From contig CALSFV010000658.1 of NCBI GenBank assembly GCA_943737045.1, forward strand, positions 372,001-436,000: a stretch of 64,000 nt of DNA, written 5' to 3'. Positions 28,380 through 42,300 of this stretch are shown here, piece after piece; the first letter of the stretch is position 1, and every line of letters starts with the position of its first letter. Position numbers and translations under genes: made by a program. A model generated the notes under the pieces. That model was not told where the DNA came from and ran no database searches. It saw only the letters and a program-made list of their open reading frames with translations. The DNA comes from Parapristionchus giblindavisi. Lineage: Eukaryota; Nematoda; Chromadorea; Rhabditida; Diplogasteridae.

Positions 28380-31300
28380 TGGGAAAGTAGGACGTCCTTC
28401 CTACTTTCCCATTTGTGTCAGGGAGATCTGGGAAAGTAGGACGTCCATCCTACTTTCCCATTTGTGTCAGGGAGCTCTGAGAAAGTAGGGCGTCCATCCT
28501 ACTTTCCCATTTGTGTCAGGGAGCTCTGGGAAAGTAGGACGTCCTTCCTACTTTCCTATTTGTGTCAGGGAGCTCTGGGAAAGTAGGACGTCCTTCCTAC
28601 TTTCCCATTTGTGTCAGGGAGCTCTGGGAAAGTAGGACGTCCATCCTACTTTCCCATTTGTGTCAGGGAGCTCTGGGAAAGTAGGACGTCCTTGGTACTT
28701 TCCCATTTGTGTCAGGGAGCTCTGGGAAAGTATGACGTCCTTCCTACTTTCCCATTTGTGTCAGGGAGCTCTGGGAAAGTATGACGTCCTTCCTACTTTC
28801 CCATTTGTGTCAGGGAGCTCTGGGAAAGTAGGACGTCCTTCCTACTTCCCCATTTGTGTCAGGGAGCTCTGGGAAAGTAGGACGTCCTTCCTACTTTCTC
28901 ATTTGTGTCAGGGAGCTCTGGGAAAGTAGGACGTCCTTCCTACTTCCCCATTTGTGTCAGGGAGCTCTGGGAAAGTAGGACGTCCTTCCTACTTCCCCAT
29001 TTGTGTCAGGGAGCTCTGGGAAAGTAGAACGTCCTTCCTACTTTCCCATTTGTGTCAGGGAGCTCTGGGAAAGTAGGACGTCCTTCCTACTTCCCCATTT
29101 GTGTCAGGGAGCTCTGGGAAAGTAGGACGTCCTTCCTACTTCCCCATTTGTGTCAGGGAGCTCTGGGAAAGTAGGACGTCCTTCCTACTTTCCCATTTGT
29201 GTCAGGGAGCTCTGGGAAAGTAGGACGTCCTTCCTACTTTCCCATTTGTGTCAGGGAGCTCTGGGAGAGTAGGACGTCCTTCCTACTTTCCCATTTGTTT
29301 CAGGGAGCTCTGGGAAAGTAGGACGTCCATCCTACTTTCCCATTTGTGTCAGGGAGCTCTGGGAAAGTATGACGTCCTTCCTACTTTCCCATTTGTGTCA
29401 TGGAGCTCTGGGAAAGTAGGACGTCCTTCCTACTTTCCCATTTGTGTCAGGGAGCTCTGGGAAAGTAGGACGTCCATCCTACTTTCCCATTTGTGTCAGG
29501 GAGCTCTGGGAAAGTAGGACGTCCATCCTACTTTCCCATTTGTGTCATGGAGCTCTGGGAAAGTAGGACGTCCTTCCTACTTTCCCATTTGTGTCAGAGA
29601 GCTCTGGGAAAGTAGGACGTCCTTCCTACTTTCCCATTTGTGTCAGGGAGCTCTGGGAAAGTAGGACGTCCTTCCTACTTTCCCATTTGTGTCAGGGAGC
29701 TCTGGGAAAGTATGACGTCCTTCCTACTTTCCCATTTGTGTCAGGGAGCTCTGGGAAAGTAGGACGTCCTTCCTACTTTCCCATTTGTGTCAGGGAGCTC
29801 TGGGAAAGTAGGACGTCCTTCCTACTTTCCCATTTGTGTCAGGGAGCTCTGGGAAAGTAGGACGTCCTTCCTACTTTCCCATTTGTGTCAGGGAGCTCTG
29901 GGAAAGTAGGACGTCCTTCCTACTTCCCCATTTGTGTCAGGGAGCTCTGGGAAAGTAGGACGTCCTTCCTACTTCCCCATTTGTGTCAGGGAGCTCTGGG
30001 AAAGTAGGACGTCCTTCCTACTTTCCCATTTGTGTCAGGGAGCTCTGGGAAAGTAGGACGTCCTTCCTACTTTCCCATTTGTGTCAGGGAGCTCTGGGAA
30101 AGTAGGACGTCCTTCCTACTTTCCCATTTGTGTCAGGGAGCTCTGGGAAAGTAGGACGTCCTTCCTACTTTCCCATTTGTGTCAGGGAGCTCTGGGAAAG
30201 TAGGACGTCCTTCCTACTTTCCCATTTGTGTCAGGGAGATCTGGGAAAGTAGGACGTCCATCCTACTTTCCCATTTGTGTCAGGGAGCTCTGAGAAAGTA
30301 GGGCGTCCATCCTACTTTCCCATTTGTGTCAGGGAGCTCTGGGAAAGTAGGACGTCCTTCCTACTTTCCTATTTGTGTCAGGGAGCTCTGGGAAAGTAGG
30401 ACGTCCTTCCTACTTTCCCATTTGTGTCAGGGAGCTCTGAGAAAGTAGGGCGTCCATCCTACTTTCCCATTTGTGTCAGGGAGCTCTGGGAAAGTAGGAC
30501 GTCCTTCCTACTTTCCCATTTGTGTCAGGGAGCTCTGGGAAAGTAGGACGTCCTTCCTACTTTCCCATTTGTGTCAGGGAGCTCTGGGAAAGTAGGACGT
30601 CCTTCCTACTTTCCCATTTGTGTCAGGGAGCTCTGGGAAAGTAGGACGTCCTTCCTACTTTCCCATTTGTGTCAGGGAGATCTGGGAAAGTAGGACGTCC
30701 ATCCTACTTTCCCATTTGTGTCAGGGAGCTCTGAGAAAGTAGGGCGTCCATCCTACTTTCCCATTTGTGTCAGGGAGCTCTGGGAAAGTAGGACGTCCTT
30801 CCTACTTTCCTATTTGTGTCAGGGAGCTCTGGGAAAGTAGGACGTCCATCCAACTTTCCCATTTGTGTCAGGGAGCTCTGGGAAAGTAGGACGTCCATCC
30901 TACTTTCCCATTTGTGTCATGGAGCTCTGGGAAAGTAGGACGTCCTTCCTACTTTCCCATTTGTGTCAGGGAGCTCTGGGAAAGTAGGACGTCCATCCTA
31001 CTTTCCCATTTGTGTCAGGGAGCTCTGGGAAAGTAGGACGTCCATCCTACTTTCCCATTTGTGTCATGGAGCTCTGGGAAAGTAGGACGTCCTTCCTACT
31101 TTCCCATTTGTGTCAGAGAGCTCTGGGAAAGTAGGACGTCCTTCCTACTTTCCCATTTGTGTCAGGGAGCTCTGGGAAAGTAGGACGTCCTTCCTACTTT
31201 CCCATTTGTGTCAGGGAGCTCTGGGAAAGTAGGACGTCCATCCTACTTTCCCATTTGTGTCAGGGAGCTCTGGGAAAGTAGGACGTCCATCCTACTTTCC

Positions 31301-34300
31301 CATTTGTGTCATGGAGCTCTGGGAAAGTAGGACGTCCTTCCTACTTTCCCATTTGTGTCAGAGAGCTCTGGGAAAGTAGGACGTCCTTCCTACTTTCCCA
31401 TTTGTGTCAGGGAGCTCTGGGAAAGTAGGACGTCCTTCCTACTTTCCCATTTGTGTCAGGGAGCTCTGGGAAAGTATGACGTCCTTCCTACTTTCCCATT
31501 TGTGTCAGGGAGCTCTGGGAAAGTAGGACGTCCTTCCTACTTTCCCATTTGTGTCAGGGAGCTCTGGGAAAGTAGGACGTCCTTCCTACTTTCCCATTTG
31601 TGTCAGGGAGCTCTGGGAAAGTAGGACGTCCTTCCTACTTTCCCATTTGTGTCAGGGAGCTCTGGGAAAGTAGGACGTCCTTCCTACTTTCCCATTTGTG
31701 TCAGGGAGCTCTGGGAAAGTAGGACGTCCTTCCTACTTTCCCATTTGTGTCAGGGAGATCTGGGAAAGTAGGACGTCCATCCTACTTTCCCATTTGTGTC
31801 AGGGAGCTCTGAGAAAGTAGGGCGTCCATCCTACTTTCCCATTTGTGTCAGGGAGCTCTGGGAAAGTAGGACGTCCTTCCTACTTTCCTATTTGTGTCAG
31901 GGAGCTCTGGGAAAGTAGGACGTCCTTCCTACTTTCCCATTTGTGTCAGGGAGCTCTGGGAAAGTAGGACGTCCATCCTACTTTCCCATTTGTGTCAGGG
32001 AGCTCTGGGAAAGTAGGACGTCCTTGGTACTTTCCCATTTGTGTCAGGGAGCTCTGGGAAAGTATGACGTCCTTCCTACTTTCCCATTTGTGTCAGGGAG
32101 CTCTGGGAAAGTATGACGTCCTTCCTACTTTCCCATTTGTGTCAGGGAGCTCTGGGAAAGTAGGACGTCCTTCCTACTTCCCCATTTGTGTCAGGGAGCT
32201 CTGGGAAAGTAGGACGTCCTTCCTACTTTCTCATTTGTGTCAGGGAGCTCTGGGAAAGTAGGACGTCCTTCCTACTTCCCCATTTGTGTCAGGGAGCTCT
32301 GGGAAAGTAGGACGTCCTTCCTACTTCCCCATTTGTGTCAGGGAGCTCTGGGAAAGTAGAACGTCCTTCCTACTTTCCCATTTGTGTCAGGGAGCTCTGG
32401 GAAAGTAGGACGTCCTTCCTACTTCCCCATTTGTGTCAGGGAGCTCTGGGAAAGTAGGACGTCCTTCCTACTTCCCCATTTGTGTCAGGGAGCTCTGGGA
32501 AAGTAGGACGTCCTTCCTACTTTCCCATTTGTGTCAGGGAGCTCTGGGAAAGTAGGACGTCCTTCCTACTTTCCCATTTGTGTCAGGGAGCTCTGGGAGA
32601 GTAGGACGTCCTTCCTACTTTCCCATTTGTGTCAGGGAGCTCTGGGAAAGTAGGACGTCCATCCTACTTTCCCATTTGTGTCAGGGAGCTCTGGGAAAGT
32701 ATGACGTCCTTCCTACTTTCCCATTTGTGTCATGGAGCTCTGGGAAAGTAGGACGTCCTTCCTACTTTCCCATTTGTGTCAGGGAGCTCTGGGAAAGTAG
32801 GACGTCCATCCTACTTTCCCATTTGTGTCAGGGAGCTCTGGGAAAGTAGGACGTCCATCCTACTTTCCCATTTGTGTCATGGAGCTCTGGGAAAGTAGGA
32901 CGTCCTTCCTACTTTCCCATTTGTGTCAGAGAGCTCTGGGAAAGTAGGACGTCCTTCCTACTTTCCCATTTGTGTCAGGGAGCTCTGGGAAAGTAGGACG
33001 TCCTTCCTACTTTCCCATTTGTGTCAGGGAGCTCTGGGAAAGTATGACGTCCTTCCTACTTTCCCATTTGTGTCAGGGAGCTCTGGGAAAGTAGGACGTC
33101 CTTCCTACTTTCCCATTTGTGTCAGGGAGCTCTGGGAAAGTAGGACGTCCTTCCTACTTTCCCATTTGTGTCAGGGAGCTCTGGGAAAGTAGGACGTCCT
33201 TCCTACTTTCCCATTTGTGTCAGGGAGCTCTGGGAAAGTAGGACGTCCTTCCTACTTCCCCATTTGTGTCAGGGAGCTCTGGGAAAGTAGGACGTCCTTC
33301 CTACTTCCCCATTTGTGTCAGGGAGCTCTGGGAAAGTAGGACGTCCTTCCTACTTTCCCATTTGTGTCAGGGAGCTCTGGGAAAGTAGGACGTCCTTCCT
33401 ACTTTCCCATTTGTGTCAGGGAGCTCTGGGAAAGTAGGACGTCCTTCCTACTTTCCCATTTGTGTCAGGGAGCTCTGGGAAAGTAGGACGTCCTTCCTAC
33501 TTTCCCATTTGTGTCAGGGAGCTCTGGGAAAGTAGGACGTCCTTCCTACTTTCCCATTTGTGTCAGGGAGATCTGGGAAAGTAGGACGTCCATCCTACTT
33601 TCCCATTTGTGTCAGGGAGCTCTGAGAAAGTAGGGCGTCCATCCTACTTTCCCATTTGTGTCAGGGAGCTCTGGGAAAGTAGGACGTCCTTCCTACTTTC
33701 CTATTTGTGTCAGGGAGCTCTGGGAAAGTAGGACGTCCTTCCTACTTTCCCATTTGTGTCAGGGAGCTCTGAGAAAGTAGGGCGTCCATCCTACTTTCCC
33801 ATTTGTGTCAGGGAGCTCTGGGAAAGTAGGACGTCCTTCCTACTTTCCCATTTGTGTCAGGGAGCTCTGGGAAAGTAGGACGTCCTTCCTACTTTCCCAT
33901 TTGTGTCAGGGAGCTCTGGGAAAGTAGGACGTCCTTCCTACTTTCCCATTTGTGTCAGGGAGCTCTGGGAAAGTAGGACGTCCTTCCTACTTTCCCATTT
34001 GTGTCAGGGAGATCTGGGAAAGTAGGACGTCCATCCTACTTTCCCATTTGTGTCAGGGAGCTCTGAGAAAGTAGGGCGTCCATCCTACTTTCCCATTTGT
34101 GTCAGGGAGCTCTGGGAAAGTAGGACGTCCTTCCTACTTTCCTATTTGTGTCAGGGAGCTCTGGGAAAGTAGGACGTCCATCCAACTTTCCCATTTGTGT
34201 CAGGGAGCTCTGGGAAAGTAGGACGTCCATCCTACTTTCCCATTTGTGTCATGGAGCTCTGGGAAAGTAGGACGTCCTTCCTACTTTCCCATTTGTGTCA

Positions 34301-34970
34301 GGGAGCTCTGGGAAAGTAGGACGTCCATCCTACTTTCCCATTTGTGTCAGGGAGCTCTGGGAAAGTAGGACGTCCATCCTACTTTCCCATTTGTGTCATG
34401 GAGCTCTGGGAAAGTAGGACGTCCTTCCTACTTTCCCATTTGTGTCAGAGAGCTCTGGGAAAGTAGGACGTCCTTCCTACTTTCCCATTTGTGTCAGGGA
34501 GCTCTGGGAAAGTAGGACGTCCTTCCTACTTTCCCATTTGTGTCAGGGAGCTCTGGGAAAGTAGGACGTCCATCCTACTTTCCCATTTGTGTCAGGGAGC
34601 TCTGGGAAAGTAGGACGTCCATCCTACTTTCCCATTTGTGTCATGGAGCTCTGGGAAAGTAGGACGTCCTTCCTACTTTCCCATTTGTGTCAGAGAGCTC
34701 TGGGAAAGTAGGACGTCCTTCCTACTTTCCCATTTGTGTCAGGGAGCTCTGGGAAAGTAGGACGTCCTTCCTACTTTCCCATTTGTGTCAGGGAGCTCTG
34801 GGAAAGTATGACGTCCTTCCTACTTTCCCATTTGTGTCAGGGAGCTCTGGGAAAGTAGGACGTCCTTCCTACTTTCCCATTTGTGTCAGGGAGCTCTGGG
34901 AAAGTAGGACGTCCTTCCTACTTTCCCATTTGTGTCAGGGAGCTCTGGGAAAGTAGGACGTCCTTCCTAC
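28380..34970. repeat. Tandem segmental duplication inside the satellite, offset 3332 bp (68 units)
   Basis: Private variants repeat at exactly 3332 bp. The AGATCT unit near 28424 recurs near 31756, the TTGGTAC unit at 28692 recurs near 32025, and the extra GAGAAAGTAGGGCG unit near 30438 recurs near 33770. The two copies are roughly 28380-31640 and 31712-34970. A GTTTCAG variant near 29297 is present only in the left copy, so a few changes postdate the duplication. Left of 28.4 kb the register shifts by six units and right of 34.97 kb the match stops. Confidence 0.85.
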
Positions 34971-36309
34971 TTTCCCATTTGTGTCAGGGAGCTCTGGGAA
35001 AGTAGGACGTCCTTCCTACTTCCCCATTTGTGTCAGGGAGCTCTGGGAAAGTAGGACGTCCTTCCTACTTCCCCATTTGTGTCAGGGAGCTCTGGGAAAG
35101 TAGGACGTCCTTCCTACTTTCCCATTTGTGTCAGGGAGCTCTGGGAAAGTAGGACGTCCTTCCTACTTTCCCATTTGTGTCAGGGAGCTCTGGGAAAGTA
35201 GGACGTCCATCCTACTTTCCCATTTGTGTCATGGAGCTCTGGGAAAGTAGGACGTCCTTCCTACTTTCCCATTTGTGTCAGGGAGCTCTGGGAAAGTAGG
35301 ACGTCCATCCTACTTTCCCATTTGTGTCAGGGAGCTCTGGGAAAGTAGGACGTCCATCCTACTTTCCCATTTGTGTCATGGAGCTCTGGGAAAGTAGGAC
35401 GTCCTTCCTACTTTCCCATTTGTGTCAGAGAGCTCTGGGAAAGTAGGACGTCCTTCCTACTTTCCCATTTGTGTCAGGGAGCTCTGGGAAAGTAGGACGT
35501 CCTTCCTACTTTCCCATTTGTGTCAGGGAGCTCTGGGAAAGTAGGACGTCCATCCTACTTTCCCATTTGTGTCAGGGAGCTCTGGGAAAGTAGGACGTCC
35601 ATCCTACTTTCCCATTTGTGTCATGGAGCTCTGGGAAAGTAGGACGTCCTTCCTACTTTCCCATTTGTGTCAGAGAGCTCTGGGAAAGTAGGACGTCCTT
35701 CCTACTTTCCCATTTGTGTCAGGGAGCTCTGGGAAAGTAGGACGTCCTTCCTACTTTCCCATTTGTGTCAGGGAGCTCTGGGAAAGTATGACGTCCTTCC
35801 TACTTTCCCATTTGTGTCAGGGAGCTCTGGGAAAGTAGGACGTCCTTCCTACTTTCCCATTTGTGTCAGGGAGCTCTGGGAAAGTAGGACGTCCTTCCTA
35901 CTTTCCCATTTGTGTCAGGGAGCTCTGGGAAAGTAGGACGTCCTTCCTACTTTCCCATTTGTGTCAGGGAGCTCTGGGAAAGTAGGACGTCCTTCCTACT
36001 TCCCCATTTGTGTCAGGGAGCTCTGGGAAAGTAGGACGTCCTTCCTACTTCCCCATTTGTGTCAGGGAGCTCTGGGAAAGTAGGACGTCCTTCCTACTTT
36101 CCCATTTGTGTCAGGGAGCTCTGGGAAAGTAGGACGTCCTTCCTACTTTCCCATTTGTGTCAGGGAGCTCTGGGAAAGTAGGACGTCCTTCCTACTTTCC
36201 CATTTGTGTCAGGGAGCTCTGGGAAAGTAGGACGTCCTTCCTACTTTCCCATTTGTGTCAGGGAGCTCTGGGAAAGTAGGACGTCCTTCCTACTTTCCCA
36301 TTTGTGTCA

Positions 36310-39300
36310 GGGAGATCTGGGAAAGTAGGACGTCCATCCTACTTTCCCATTTGTGTCAGGGAGCTCTGAGAAAGTAGGGCGTCCATCCTACTTTCCCATT
36401 TGTGTCAGGGAGCTCTGGGAAAGTAGGACGTCCTTCCTACTTTCCTATTTGTGTCAGGGAGCTCTGGGAAAGTAGGACGTCCATCCAACTTTCCCATTTG
36501 TGTCAGGGAGCTCTGGGAAAGTAGGACGTCCATCCTACTTTCCCATTTGTGTCATGGAGCTCTGGGAAAGTAGGACGTCCTTCCTACTTTCCCATTTGTG
36601 TCAGGGAGCTCTGGGAAAGTAGGACGTCCATCCTACTTTCCCATTTGTGTCAGGGAGCTCTGGGAAAGTAGGACGTCCATCCTACTTTCCCATTTGTGTC
36701 ATGGAGCTCTGGGAAAGTAGGACGTCCTTCCTACTTTCCCATTTGTGTCAGAGAGCTCTGGGAAAGTAGGACGTCCTTCCTACTTTCCCATTTGTGTCAG
36801 GGAGCTCTGGGAAAGTAGGACGTCCTTCATACTTTCCCATTTGTGTCAGGGAGCTCTGGGAAAGTATGGCGTCCTTCCTACTTTCCCATTTGTGTCAGGG
36901 AGCTCTGGGAAAGTAGGACGTCCTTCCTACTTTCCCATTTGTGTCAGGGAGCTCTGGGAAAGTAGGACGTCCTTCCTACTTTCCCATTTGTGTCAGGGAG
37001 CTCTGGGAAAGTAGGACGTCTTTCCTACTTTCCCATTTGTGTCAGGGAGCTCTGGGAAAGTAGGACGTCCTTCCTACTTTCCCATTTGTGTCAGGGAGCT
37101 CTGGGAAAGTAGGATGTCCATCCTACTTTCCCATTTGTGTCAGGGAGCTCTGAGAAAGTAGGACGTCCATCCTACTTTCCCATTTGTGTCAGGGAGCTCT
37201 GGGAAAGTAGGACGTCCATCCTACTTTCCCATTTGTGTCAGGGAGCTCTGGGAAAGTAGGACGTCCATCCTACTTTCCCATTTGTGTCAGGGAGCTATGG
37301 GAAAGTAGGACGTCCTTCCTACTTTCCCATTTGTGCCAGGGAGCTCTGGGAAAGTAGGACGTCCTTCCTACTTCCCCATTTGTGTCAGGGAGCTCTTGGA
37401 AAGTAGGACGTCCTTCCTACTTTCCCATTTGTGTCAGGGAGCTCTGGGAAAGTAGGACGTCCTTCCTACTTTCCCATTTGTGTCAGGGAGCTCTGGGAAA
37501 GTAGGACGTCCTTCCTACTTTCCCATTTGTGTCAGGGAGCTCTGGGAAAGTAGGACGTCCATCCTACTTTCCCATTTGTGTCAGGGAGCTCTCGGAAAGT
37601 AGGACGTCCATCCTACTTTCCCATTTGTGTCAGGGAGCTCTGGGAAAGTAGGACGTCCTTCCTACTTTCCCATTTGTGTCAGGGAGCTCTGGGAAAGTAG
37701 GACGTCCTTCCTACTTTCCCATTTGTGTCAGGGAGCTCTGGGAAAGTAGGACGTCCTTCCTACTTTCCCATTTGTGTCAGGGAGCTCTGGGAAAGTAGGA
37801 CGTCCTTCCTACTTTCCCATTTGTGTCAGGGAGATCTGGGAAAGTAGGACGTCCATCCTACTTTCCCATTTGTGTCAGGGAGCTCTGAGAAAGTAGGGCG
37901 TCCATCCTACTTTCCCATTTGTGTCAGGGAGCTCTGGGAAAGTAGGACGTCCTTCCTACTTTCCTATTTGTGTCAGGGAGCTCTGGGAAAGTAGGACGTC
38001 CATCCAACTTTCCCATTTGTGTCAGGGAGCTCTGGGAAAGTAGGACGTCCATCCTACTTTCCCATTTGTGTCATGGAGCTCTGGGAAAGTAGGACGTCCT
38101 TCCTACTTTCCCATTTGTGTCAGGGAGCTCTGGGAAAGTAGGACGTCCATCCTACTTTCCCATTTGTGTCAGGGAGCTCTGGGAAAGTAGGACGTCCATC
38201 CTACTTTCCCATTTGTGTCATGGAGCTCTGGGAAAGTAGGACGTCCTTCCTACTTTCCCATTTGTGTCAGAGAGCTCTGGGAAAGTAGGACGTCCTTCCT
38301 ACTTTCCCATTTGTGTCAGGGAGCTCTGGGAAAGTAGGACGTCCTTCATACTTTCCCATTTGTGTCAGGGAGCTCTGGGAAAGTATGGCGTCCTTCCTAC
38401 TTTCCCATTTGTGTCAGGGAGCTCTGGGAAAGTAGGACGTCCTTCCTACTTTCCCATTTGTGTCAGGGAGCTCTGGGAAAGTAGGACGTCCTTCCTACTT
38501 TCCCATTTGTGTCAGGGAGCTCTGGGAAAGTAGGACGTCTTTCCTACTTTCCCATTTGTGTCAGGGAGCTCTGGGAAAGTAGGACGTCCTTCCTACTTTC
38601 CCATTTGTGTCAGGGAGCTCTGGGAAAGTAGGATGTCCATCCTACTTTCCCATTTGTGTCAGGGAGCTCTGAGAAAGTAGGACGTCCATCCTACTTTCCC
38701 ATTTGTGTCAGGGAGCTCTGGGAAAGTAGGACGTCCATCCTACTTTCCCATTTGTGTCAGGGAGCTCTGGGAAAGTAGGACGTCCATCCTACTTTCCCAT
38801 TTGTGTCAGGGAGCTATGGGAAAGTAGGACGTCCTTCCTACTTTCCCATTTGTGCCAGGGAGCTCTGGGAAAGTAGGACGTCCTTCCTACTTCCCCATTT
38901 GTGTCAGGGAGCTCTTGGAAAGTAGGACGTCCTTCCTACTTTCCCATTTGTGTCAGGGAGCTCTGGGAAAGTAGGACGTCCTTCCTACTTTCCCATTTGT
39001 GTCAGGGAGCTCTGGGAAAGTAGGACGTCCTTCCTACTTTCCCATTTGTGTCAGGGAGCTCTGGGAAAGTAGGACGTCCTTCCTACTTTCCCATTTGTGT
39101 CAGGGAGCTCTGGGAAAGTAGGACGTCCTTCCTACTTTCCCATTTGTGTCAGGGAGATCTGGGAAAGTAGGACGTCCATCCTACTTTCCCATTTGTGTCA
39201 GGGAGCTCTCGGAAAGTAGGACGTCCATCCTACTTTCCCATTTGTGTCAGGGAGCTCTCGGAAAGTAGGACGTCCATCCTACTTTCCCATTTGTGTCAGG

Positions 39301-42300
39301 GAGCTCTCGGAAAGTAGGACGTCCATCCTACTTTCCCATTTGTGTCAGGGAGCTCTGAGAAAGTAGGACGTCCATCCTACTTTCCCATTTGTGTCAGGGA
39401 GCTCTGGGAAAGTAGGACGTCCTTCCTACTTTCCCATTTGTGTCAGGGAGATCTGGGAAAGTAGGACGTCCATCCTACTTTCCCATTTGTGTCAGGGAGC
39501 TCTGAGAAAGTAGGGCGTCCATCCTACTTTCCCATTTGTGTCAGGGAGCTCTGGGAAAGTAGGACGTCCTTCCTACTTTCCTATTTGTGTCAGGGAGCTC
39601 TGGGAAAGTAGGACGTCCTTCCTACTTTCCCATTTGTGTCAGGGAGCTCTGAGAAAGTAGGGCGTCCATCCTACTTTCCCATTTGTGTCAGGGAGCTCTG
39701 GGAAAGTAGGACGTCCTTCCTACTTTCCCATTTGTGTCAGGGAGCTCTGGGAAAGTAGGACGTCCTTCCTACTTTCCCATTTGTGTCAGGGAGATCTGGG
39801 AAAGTAGGACGTCCATCCTACTTTCCCATTTGTGTCAGGGAGCTCTGGGAAAGTAGGACGTCCTTCCTACTTTCCCATTTGTGTCAGGGAGATCTGGGAA
39901 AGTAGGACGTCCATCCTACTTTCCCATTTGTGTCAGGGAGCTCTGAGAAAGTAGGGCGTCCATCCTACTTTCCCATTTGTGTCAGGGAGCTCTGGGAAAG
40001 TAGGACGTCCTTCCTACTTTCCTATTTGTGTCAGGGAGCTCTGGGAAAGTAGGACGTCCATCCAACTTTCCCATTTGTGTCAGGGAGCTCTGGGAAAGTA
40101 GGACGTCCATCCTACTTTCCCATTTGTGTCATGGAGCTCTGGGAAAGTAGGACGTCCTTCCTACTTTCCCATTTGTGTCAGGGAGCTCTGGGAAAGTAGG
40201 ACGTCCATCCTACTTTCCCATTTGTGTCAGGGAGCTCTGGGAAAGTAGGACGTCCATCCTACTTTCCCATTTGTGTCATGGAGCTCTGGGAAAGTAGGAC
40301 GTCCTTCCTACTTTCCCATTTGTGTCAGAGAGCTCTGGGAAAGTAGGACGTCCTTCCTACTTTCCCATTTGTGTCAGGGAGCTCTGGGAAAGTAGGACGT
40401 CCTTCCTACTTTCCCATTTGTGTCAGGGAGCTCTGGGAAAGTAGGACGTCCATCCTACTTTCCCATTTGTGTCAGGGAGCTCTGGGAAAGTAGGACGTCC
40501 ATCCTACTTTCCCATTTGTGTCATGGAGCTCTGGGAAAGTAGGACGTCCTTCCTACTTTCCCATTTGTGTCAGAGAGCTCTGGGAAAGTAGGACGTCCTT
40601 CCTACTTTCCCATTTGTGTCAGGGAGCTCTGGGAAAGTAGGACGTCCTTCCTACTTTCCCATTTGTGTCAGGGAGCTCTGGGAAAGTAGGACGTCCTTCC
40701 TACTTTCCCATTTGTGTCAGGGAGCTCTGGGAAAGTAGGACGTCCTTCCTACTTCCCCATTTGTGTCAGGGAGCTCTGGGAAAGTAGGACGTCCTTCCTA
40801 CTTCCCCATTTGTGTCAGGGAGCTCTGGGAAAGTAGGACGTCCTTCCTACTTTCCCATTTGTGTCAGGGAGCTCTGGGAAAGTAGGACGTCCTTCCTACT
40901 TTCCCATTTGTGTCAGGGAGCTCTGGGAAAGTAGGACGTCCTTCCTACTTTCCCATTTGTGTCAGGGAGCTCTGGGAAAGTAGGACGTCCTTCCTACTTT
41001 CCCATTTGTGTCAGGGAGCTCTGGGAAAGTAGGACGTCCTTCCTACTTTCCCATTTGTGTCAGGGAGATCTGGGAAAGTAGGACGTCCATCCTACTTTCC
41101 CATTTGTGTCAGGGAGCTCTGAGAAAGTAGGGCGTCCATCCTACTTTCCCATTTGTGTCAGGGAGCTCTGGGAAAGTAGGACGTCCTTCCTACTTTCCCA
41201 TTTGTGTCATGGAGCTCTGGGAAAGTAGGACGTCCTTCCTACTTTCCCATTTGTGTCAGAGAGCTCTGGGAAAGTAGGACGTCCTTCCTACTTTCCCATT
41301 TGTGTCAGGGAGCTCTGGGAAAGTAGGACGTCCTTCCTACTTTCCCATTTGTGTCAGGGAGCTCTGGGAAAGTAGGACGTCCTTCCTACTTTCCCATTTG
41401 TGTCAGGGAGCTCTGGGAAAGTAGGACGTCCTTCCTACTTCCCCATTTGTGTCAGGGAGCTCTGGGAAAGTAGGACGTCCTTCCTACTTCCCCATTTGTG
41501 TCAGGGAGCTCTGGGAAAGTAGGACGTCCTTCCTACTTTCCCATTTGTGTCAGGGAGCTCTGGGAAAGTAGGACGTCCTTCCTACTTTCCCATTTGTGTC
41601 AGGGAGCTCTGGGAAAGTAGGACGTCCTTCCTACTTTCCCATTTGTGTCAGGGAGCTCTGGGAAAGTAGGACGTCCTTCCTACTTTCCCATTTGTGTCAG
41701 GGAGCTCTGGGAAAGTAGGACGTCCTTCCTACTTTCCCATTTGTGTCAGGGAGATCTGGGAAAGTAGGACGTCCATCCTACTTTCCCATTTGTGTCAGGG
41801 AGCTCTGAGAAAGTAGGGCGTCCATCCTACTTTCCCATTTGTGTCAGGGAGCTCTGGGAAAGTAGGACGTCCTTCCTACTTTCCTATTTGTGTCAGGGAG
41901 CTCTGGGAAAGTAGGACGTCCATCCAACTTTCCCATTTGTGTCAGGGAGCTCTGGGAAAGTAGGACGTCCATCCTACTTTCCCATTTGTGTCATGGAGCT
42001 CTGGGAAAGTAGGACGTCCTTCCTACTTTCCCATTTGTGTCAGGGAGCTCTGGGAAAGTAGGACGTCCATCCTACTTTCCCATTTGTGTCAGGGAGCTCT
42101 GGGAAAGTAGGACGTCCATCCTACTTTCCCATTTGTGTCATGGAGCTCTGGGAAAGTAGGACGTCCTTCCTACTTTCCCATTTGTGTCAGAGAGCTCTGG
42201 GAAAGTAGGACGTCCTTCCTACTTTCCCATTTGTGTCAGGGAGCTCTGGGAAAGTAGGACGTCCTTCATACTTTCCCATTTGTGTCAGGGAGCTCTGGGA

